64,000 bases of DNA from positions 817,199 through 881,198 of the forward strand of contig NZ_HE610717.1 in the NCBI RefSeq assembly GCF_000321025.1, written 5' to 3'. The first letter of the stretch is position 1. Every line of letters begins with the position of its first letter. The DNA is from Peptoniphilus senegalensis JC140. Lineage in GTDB: Bacteria; Bacillota; Clostridia; Tissierellales; Peptoniphilaceae. A program made the translations under genes and the position numbers. The notes beneath the pieces were generated by a model. It saw only the letters and a program-made list of their open reading frames with translations, did no database searches and had not been told where the DNA came from. Of this stretch, positions 59,824-64,000 are shown piece after piece.

Positions 59824-61209
59824 ATGGAAAACAAAAATTTAAAACCTAAAGCAAATGGTGCAGCACTTCTTCCTTTCATAGTTTTCGTGCTTGTATATCT
59901 TGCTACTGGAATAATTCTTAACGCAATGGGCGTTGAAATGGCATTCTATCAAGTAGCAGCACCAGTATGTATTTTACCAGCTATTATATTGGCATTTATT
60001 ATGTTTAAAGGCTCTATTGACGACAAGTTTAACGACTTTGTTCGCGGTTGTGGAGACGAAAACATAATTATAATGTGTCTTATCTACATACTAGCTGGAG
60101 CTTTCGCAACAGTTTCTAAGGCTTCAGGCGGAGTTGACTCTGTTGTAAACTTTGCACTATCTCTAATTCCTGTACAATTTATTACAGCTGGAATTTTCTT
60201 AATCAGCTGCTTCATCTCTATCTCTACAGGAACTTCAGTAGGAACTATTTCAGCTGTTGGCCCTATTGCCGTTGGCGTTGCTACAAAGGGTAACCTTCCA
60301 CTAACTCTTGTGCTTGGAGCACTTGTAGGCGGAGCAATGTTTGGCGATAACTTATCAGTTATTTCTGATACAACAATAGCTGCGACAAGAACGCAAAACG
60401 TAGGCATGAAGGACAAATTTAGAGCAAATATCAAAATTGCTATCCCTGCAGCTATAATTACTTTCATTATTTTATTAGTTGTAGGAAAACCAGAAGGCGA
60501 AGTTGTACTTGATGATTTGACTTACAAATTCATACTTATAATCCCATATCTTTTCGTACTAATTTCTGCTCTTGCTGGAATGAATGTATTTTTAGTTTTA
60601 ACAAGTGGCATTGTACTATCAGGTATAATTGGAATATTCACTGGCGGACTTACAATGATGACTTTTGCTCAAAATATTTTCGCTGGATTTAGTGGAATGT
60701 TTGAAATTTTCTTGCTATCACTATTAACTGGTGGTCTATCTTATATGGTCTCTAGTAATGGTGGTATTGAGTGGCTCGTTCAAAAAATTAGAGGCTTTGC
60801 TAAAGATGTAAAATCTGCTGAAGTTTCAATTGCACTATTGACACTTTTAACAGACGCCGCAACTGCAAACAACACTGTTGCAATAATTATTGACGGTCCT
60901 GTTGCAAAAGAAATATCAAAGGATTTCAAAGTTGACCCAAGAAGGTCTGCTTCCTTCCTAGACACTTTCTCTTGCGTAATGCAAGGTATCATTCCTTATG
61001 GTGCACAAATTTTAATTGCAGCTGGACTTACTAAAGAACTTGGAGCTCTAGCTGTATCTCCTGTTCAAATTATTCCTTTCTTATGGTATCAAGCATTACT
61101 TGCTGTATTTGCAATTCTTTCAATTTTTATAAGATTTGCAGACCCAAAAGATAAATGGGATTTTGAAAATGATGTGCCACTAACAGAAACTAAGGCAAGC
61201 ACAAAATAG
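59824..61209 (+). CDS. NhaC-type Na+/H+ antiporter-family transporter
   Basis: A 461-residue membrane protein with about 11-12 helices. Family signs are GTSVGTISAVGPIAVGVA near residue 138, GGAMFGDNLSVISDTTIAA near 178 and TDAATANNTVAIIIDGPVA near 345. Although named Na+/H+ antiporters, NhaC relatives next to amino-acid lyases are thought to carry amino acids or their products. It directly precedes methionine gamma-lyase (62-base gap), so methionine uptake or 2-oxobutyrate/thiol-linked export is likely. AGGAGG precedes the ATG by 7 bases. Confidence 0.85.
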   Translation: MENKNLKPKANGAALLPFIVFVLVYLATGIILNAMGVEMAFYQVAAPVCILPAIILAFIMFKGSIDDKFNDFVRGCGDENIIIMCLIYILAGAFATVSKASGGVDSVVNFALSLIPVQFITAGIFLISCFISISTGTSVGTISAVGPIAVGVATKGNLPLTLVLGALVGGAMFGDNLSVISDTTIAATRTQNVGMKDKFRANIKIAIPAAIITFIILLVVGKPEGEVVLDDLTYKFILIIPYLFVLISALAGMNVFLVLTSGIVLSGIIGIFTGGLTMMTFAQNIFAGFSGMFEIFLLSLLTGGLSYMVSSNGGIEWLVQKIRGFAKDVKSAEVSIALLTLLTDAATANNTVAIIIDGPVAKEISKDFKVDPRRSASFLDTFSCVMQGIIPYGAQILIAAGLTKELGALAVSPVQIIPFLWYQALLAVFAILSIFIRFADPKDKWDFENDVPLTETKASTK

Positions 61210-61271
61210 TATTATAATAACTTCATTTTAGAAAGAATTTTAGATTTATTTTATTTAAAAAGGAGAAATTT

Positions 61272-62474
61272 ATGAATAACAAAGATGAACTTAAAAAAAT
61301 GCATTTTGAAACAAAAGCAATTCATGGTGGCTATGAAAAAAATAAATTTGGTGCTCTAGCAACTCCTATCTACCAAACATCTACATTCATCTTTGACAAT
61401 GCAGAACAAGGTGGAAAAAGATTTGCATTAGAAGAAGAAGGATATATCTATTCAAGACTAGGAAACCCAACTAACGAACAAGTAGAAGAAAAAGTTGCCA
61501 TCCTAGAAGAAGGAGAAGCTTGTGTATCTGCCGCATCAGGAATGGGTGCAATTACATCAGCAATTTGGCCCTTCGTAAAATGTGGCGACCACATGATAGC
61601 TGCAAAAACTCTTTACGGTTGTACTTTTGCTTTCTTAGAGCACTCCGTATCAAAAATGGGCATTAATATTGATTTTGTTGACATTACAAATGTTGACAAC
61701 ATAATTAATGTCATGAAAGAAAACACAAAAATTGTTTACTTAGAAACACCAGCAAATCCAAATATGGATATTTGCGATATAGAAGAAGTAGCAAAAAAAG
61801 TTCATGAAAAAAATAAAGACTGTCTAGTAATCGTAGATAACACTTACTGCACACCTTATATCCAAAGACCACTTACACTAGGAGCAGATATAGTTGTTCA
61901 CTCTGCAACAAAATATCTAAATGGTCACGGAGATGTAATAGCAGGATTTGCCATTGGTAGAAAAGAATTAATAGACCAAGTAAGGCTAGTAGGAATTAAA
62001 GATTGTACAGGAGCTGTACTTGCACCATTTAACGCTTATCTAATTTTAAGAGGAATGAAAACTCTACAAATTAGAATGGATAAGCACTGTTCAAATGCAA
62101 TGAAAGTTGCAGAATTTTTAGAAAAGCATCCAAAAGTTAAGAGCATCCAATATCCAGGACTTAAATCTTTTAAATATTATGATGTAGCTAAAAAACAAAT
62201 GGCACTACCTGGAGCAATGATTGCCTTTGAAATAGAAGAAGGAAAAGAAGCTGGTGCTAAACTTATGAATAGCGTTAAACTTTGCACACTTGCCGTATCA
62301 CTTGGCGATGCAGAAACACTTATCCAACACCCTGCTTCAATGACTCACTCACCTTACACAGCTGAAGAAAGAGCCGCAGCAGGCATCTCTGAAGGCTTAA
62401 TAAGACTTTCTGTTGGACTAGAAAATGCAGAAGATATTATAGAAGATTTAAAACAAGCCTTAGACCAAATCTAA
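61272..62474 (+). CDS. megL: Methionine gamma-lyase
   Basis: A 400-residue PLP enzyme of the cystathionine gamma-synthase family, cutting methionine to methanethiol, ammonia and 2-oxobutyrate. PLP-site signs are YSRLGNPTNEQVEEKVAILE near residue 58, SAASGMGAI near 88, TLYGCTFAFLEH near 113 (the Cys characteristic of gamma-lyases), DNTYCTPYIQRPL near 186 and HSATKYLNGHGDVIAG near 207 (PLP Lys). The YGCT Cys favours gamma-lyase over synthase. GGAGAAATTT precedes the ATG. Expected to supply energy and volatile sulfur from methionine. Confidence 0.93.
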   Translation: MNNKDELKKMHFETKAIHGGYEKNKFGALATPIYQTSTFIFDNAEQGGKRFALEEEGYIYSRLGNPTNEQVEEKVAILEEGEACVSAASGMGAITSAIWPFVKCGDHMIAAKTLYGCTFAFLEHSVSKMGINIDFVDITNVDNIINVMKENTKIVYLETPANPNMDICDIEEVAKKVHEKNKDCLVIVDNTYCTPYIQRPLTLGADIVVHSATKYLNGHGDVIAGFAIGRKELIDQVRLVGIKDCTGAVLAPFNAYLILRGMKTLQIRMDKHCSNAMKVAEFLEKHPKVKSIQYPGLKSFKYYDVAKKQMALPGAMIAFEIEEGKEAGAKLMNSVKLCTLAVSLGDAETLIQHPASMTHSPYTAEERAAAGISEGLIRLSVGLENAEDIIEDLKQALDQI

Positions 62475-62521
62475 GAAAATTTTATAAAAAACTTTCAATA
62501 GCTTTTAAAATTTAGAATTAT

Positions 62522-62569
62522 AAAACCCTAAAGTTGATACTATTCAACCTTAGGGTTTTAATTTTTTAA
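62522..62569 (+). terminator. Terminator of the NhaC-megL operon
   Basis: AAAACCCTAA and TTAGGGTTTT arms with an inner GTTGA/TCAAC extension are followed by AATTTTTT. It is nearly symmetric and may also end the convergent gene. Confidence 0.88.
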
Positions 62570-62601
62570 TAAAAAATTTGAAACTTATTGTATCATAATT
62601 A

Positions 62602-63087
62602 TTAATTTTTTCTTTTGTCTTTTCTATATCCAAGAAAACCTATAAAAATAACAATTACAAAATATTTAATAAGAGTATTTCTTAAATTTTCATTTTTTTC
62701 AGATTTAACATCAACTTTTATAGGTTCTTTTTCTAAATCTATATTAAGTAAATTATTGTATTTAAAATTGCTAGATAAAGTATTAATTGAATTTTCTTTA
62801 GTTATAAACTTATCATCGAGATTATACCTGTCAACAAAAATATATTTAGAATAAACAAATACATAAAACTCATCATTTTTTAATTTATATATATATAACT
62901 TATTGTAATTAATGTCCTCCTTTAACTTTAAGGAATAATTATTAAAATTTTCTTTTTCAAGAATAACTTTATTATTACCTTCAATATCCAAATCTTTTAG
63001 CAAATAATTCTTATTAAACTTTAGAGTAATAAATAAAGTAATAATAATTGCAATAAAATAAAAAATTATGTAAATTTTCTTCTTCAA
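62602..63087 (-). CDS. Hypothetical protein with two membrane helices
   Basis: About 161 residues. The likely start is TTG 8 bases after GGAGG (KKKIYIIFYFIAI); an upstream in-frame ATG has no ribosome binding site. One helix is at about residues 5-24, a second near 134-150, and the central ~105 residues are Asn/Lys/Tyr-rich and probably extracellular. No family is recognised. The base composition is very AT-rich, more so than its neighbours, which may mean recent acquisition or simply relaxed selection. Confidence 0.6.
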   Translation of the reverse strand: MKKKIYIIFYFIAIIITLFITLKFNKNYLLKDLDIEGNNKVILEKENFNNYSLKLKEDINYNKLYIYKLKNDEFYVFVYSKYIFVDRYNLDDKFITKENSINTLSSNFKYNNLLNIDLEKEPIKVDVKSEKNENLRNTLIKYFVIVIFIGFLGYRKDKRKN

Positions 63088-63159
63088 AATAAATTTCCTC
63101 CAATAATTTTTAATTATAACATATTTATTTAGTAAGTGATAAATTCGAATTAAAACTGT

Positions 63160-63192
63160 AGAAAATAAAAAATCTGCAGACAAATTCTACAG
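63160..63192 (-). terminator. Terminator after the last tRNA-Lys
   Basis: CTGTAGA, loop ATTTG, TCTGCAG (one G-U) followed on the minus strand by ATTTTTTATTTT. Confidence 0.78.
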
Positions 63193-63201
63193 AATAAAAA
63201 A

Positions 63202-63278
63202 TGGTGACCCATGCGCGATTCGAACGCGCGACACCTTGATTAAAAGTCAAGTGCTCTACCGACTGAGCTAATGGGTCA
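63202..63278 (-). tRNA. tRNA-Lys (UUU), copy 1
   Basis: A complete cloverleaf with acceptor TGACCCA/TGGGTCA, anticodon loop CTTTTAA (UUU) and T-loop TTCGAAT; the 3' CCA is encoded. It is identical to the tRNA-Lys at 63444-63520 and lies beyond a terminator from the rest of the cluster. Confidence 0.96.
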
Positions 63279-63302
63279 CATAAATAAACTATTTAATTTT
63301 CA

Positions 63303-63332
63303 ATAAAAAATCTGTGATCAACACAGATTAAA
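63303..63332 (-). terminator. Terminator between tRNA-Ser and tRNA-Lys copy 1
   Basis: AATCTGTG, short loop, CACAGATT followed by TTTTATTG on the minus strand. It follows tRNA-Ser directly and would separate copy 1 of tRNA-Lys from the main cluster unless read through. Confidence 0.75.
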
Positions 63333-63334
63333 AA

Positions 63335-63423
63335 TGGCGGAGAGGAAGGGATTCGAACCCTTGTGGGCTTGCACCCTAACGGTTTTCAAGACCGCCCCGT
63401 TATGACCACTTCGGTACCTCTCC
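63335..63423 (-). tRNA. tRNA-Ser (UGA)
   Basis: Eighty-nine bases with a long variable arm typical of serine. Acceptor GGAGAGG/CCTCTCC, anticodon TGA in TCTTGAAAA, encoded CCA. Confidence 0.95.
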
Positions 63424-63443
63424 ACAAATATAAAATTTTAAAA

Positions 63444-63520
63444 TGGTGACCCATGCGCGATTCGAACGCGCGACACCTTGATTAAAAGTCAAGTGCTCTA
63501 CCGACTGAGCTAATGGGTCA
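63444..63520 (-). tRNA. tRNA-Lys (UUU), copy 2
   Basis: Identical to the copy at 63202-63278, with anticodon TTT and encoded CCA. It is the sixth gene of the cluster in transcription order. Confidence 0.96.
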
Positions 63521-63529
63521 TAATTTGTT

Positions 63530-63605
63530 TGGCTGGGGTGGCAGGACTCGAACCTACGCATGCCAGAGTCAAAGTCTGGTGCCTTACCGACTTGGCTACA
63601 CCCCA
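63530..63605 (-). tRNA. tRNA-Gln (UUG)
   Basis: Acceptor TGGGGTG/CACCCCA, anticodon TTG in ACTTTGACT, T-loop TTCGAGT, encoded CCA. Confidence 0.95.
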
Positions 63606-63621
63606 ATGTTTAGTTTAGGTT

Positions 63622-63698
63622 TGGCGCACCTAGGAGGATTCGAACCCCCGGCACACGGATTAGAAGTCCGTTGCTCTATCCTACTGAGCTATAGGTGC
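63622..63698 (-). tRNA. tRNA-Arg (UCU)
   Basis: Acceptor GCACCTA/TAGGTGC, anticodon TCT in GACTTCTAATC, T-loop TTCGAAT, encoded CCA. It reads AGA/AGG codons, which dominate in this genome. Confidence 0.95.
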
Positions 63699-63703
63699 TT
63701 ATA

Positions 63704-63777
63704 TGGAGCGGGTGAAGGGAATCGAACCCTCGCAACCAGCTTGGAAGGCTGGGGCTCTACCACTGAGCTACACCCGC
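63704..63777 (-). tRNA. tRNA-Gly (UCC)
   Basis: Acceptor GCGGGTG/CACCCGC, anticodon TCC in CCTTCCAAG, T-loop TTCGATT, encoded CCA. Confidence 0.95.
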
Positions 63778-63802
63778 ATAAGTAAAATTTATTAAGTTTA
63801 AA

Positions 63803-63888
63803 TGGTGGAGGAGAGTGGATTTGAACCACTGAAAGCTAAGCTAACGGATTTACAGTCCGTCCCCTTTGGCCAACTCGGGAACTCCTCC
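63803..63888 (-). tRNA. tRNA-Tyr (GUA)
   Basis: Eighty-six bases with a long variable arm. Acceptor GGAGGAG/CTCCTCC, anticodon GTA in ACTGTAAAT, encoded CCA. Confidence 0.95.
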
Positions 63889-63909
63889 ATGTAAGTCCCA
63901 TAATTTTAT

Positions 63910-63985
<76 letters not shown>

Positions 63986-64000
63986 TTAATTAGTTACATG

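Noticed and set aside
63202..63520. The duplicated tRNA-Lys sequence as attL/attR of an integrated element
   Set aside because: Only a terminator and one normal tRNA gene lie between the copies, with no integrase or foreign genes, so gene duplication is the simpler reading.

Overview
The window is low-GC chromosomal DNA from a Gram-positive anaerobe, most likely a Peptoniphilus/Anaerococcus-type organism (Tissierellia, Peptoniphilaceae). The reasons are the AT-rich coding, strong GGAGG ribosome binding sites, SAM-I, T-box, FMN and yybP-ykoY leader RNAs, SLH and copper-amine-oxidase-like surface proteins, a crotonyl/3-hydroxybutyryl-CoA gene set, hydroxylamine reductase and methionine gamma-lyase. 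The genus is an inference. There is no integrase, transposase, phage module or CRISPR array.

Layout. 1-3.4 kb: rqcP (cut by the window edge), a decayed gene with a small membrane-protein partner, HU, a YabN-like methylase and a DapF-superfamily racemase. 3.5-10.7 kb: metK behind a SAM-I riboswitch, an AEC permease, three secreted or surface proteins including a polysaccharide deacetylase, a DUF1858 protein and a frameshifted small membrane gene. 10.7-24 kb (minus strand): gltX, an SLH protein, a YefM-YoeB toxin-antitoxin pair, a purine permease, a GntR/ABC operon with a neighbouring CPBP protease, a P-type ATPase behind a probable Mn2+ riboswitch, and serS behind a T-box. 24.2-24.8 kb: a cluster of tiny genes, namely a 27-residue holin-like toxin facing a convergent antisense RNA and two paralogous membrane peptides. 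24.9-27.7 kb: a MoxR ATPase with a VWA protein. 27.7-33 kb: an aminotransferase, threonine dehydratase and pyrBIKD. 33.1-38.1 kb: a guanylate-kinase-like gene and the FMN-riboswitch-controlled ribD-ribE-ribBA-ribH operon, ending in a coupled HAD phosphatase.

38.2-50 kb (minus strand): hbd-crt-thl-maoC (C4 acyl-CoA chemistry), cell-envelope genes (wecB, a TagO-type transferase, an LTA-synthase-like sulfatase), upp, rpiB, tsaC, an M20 amidohydrolase and an L-2-hydroxyisocaproate-type dehydrogenase. 50.0-50.6 kb holds two promoter/terminator-bounded stretches that look like small RNAs. 50.6-63.1 kb: a LysR regulator, an HtrA protease, the metNIQ transporter behind a T-box, hydroxylamine reductase with a palindrome at -41.5, a redox cluster (CD1871A-type peptide, 4Fe-4S membrane protein, frameshifted TlpA-like lipoprotein), and an NhaC-type transporter paired with methionine gamma-lyase. 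63.2-64 kb: eight tRNA genes, continuing past the window edge.

How it fits together. Methionine is handled three ways: SAM sensing at metK, a T-box (probably reading tRNA-Met) at metNIQ, and breakdown by gamma-lyase. Two single-base frameshifts both fall in A-runs, so assembly error must be excluded before calling pseudogenes. All functional calls rest on motif recognition from the sequence; no database search was run.
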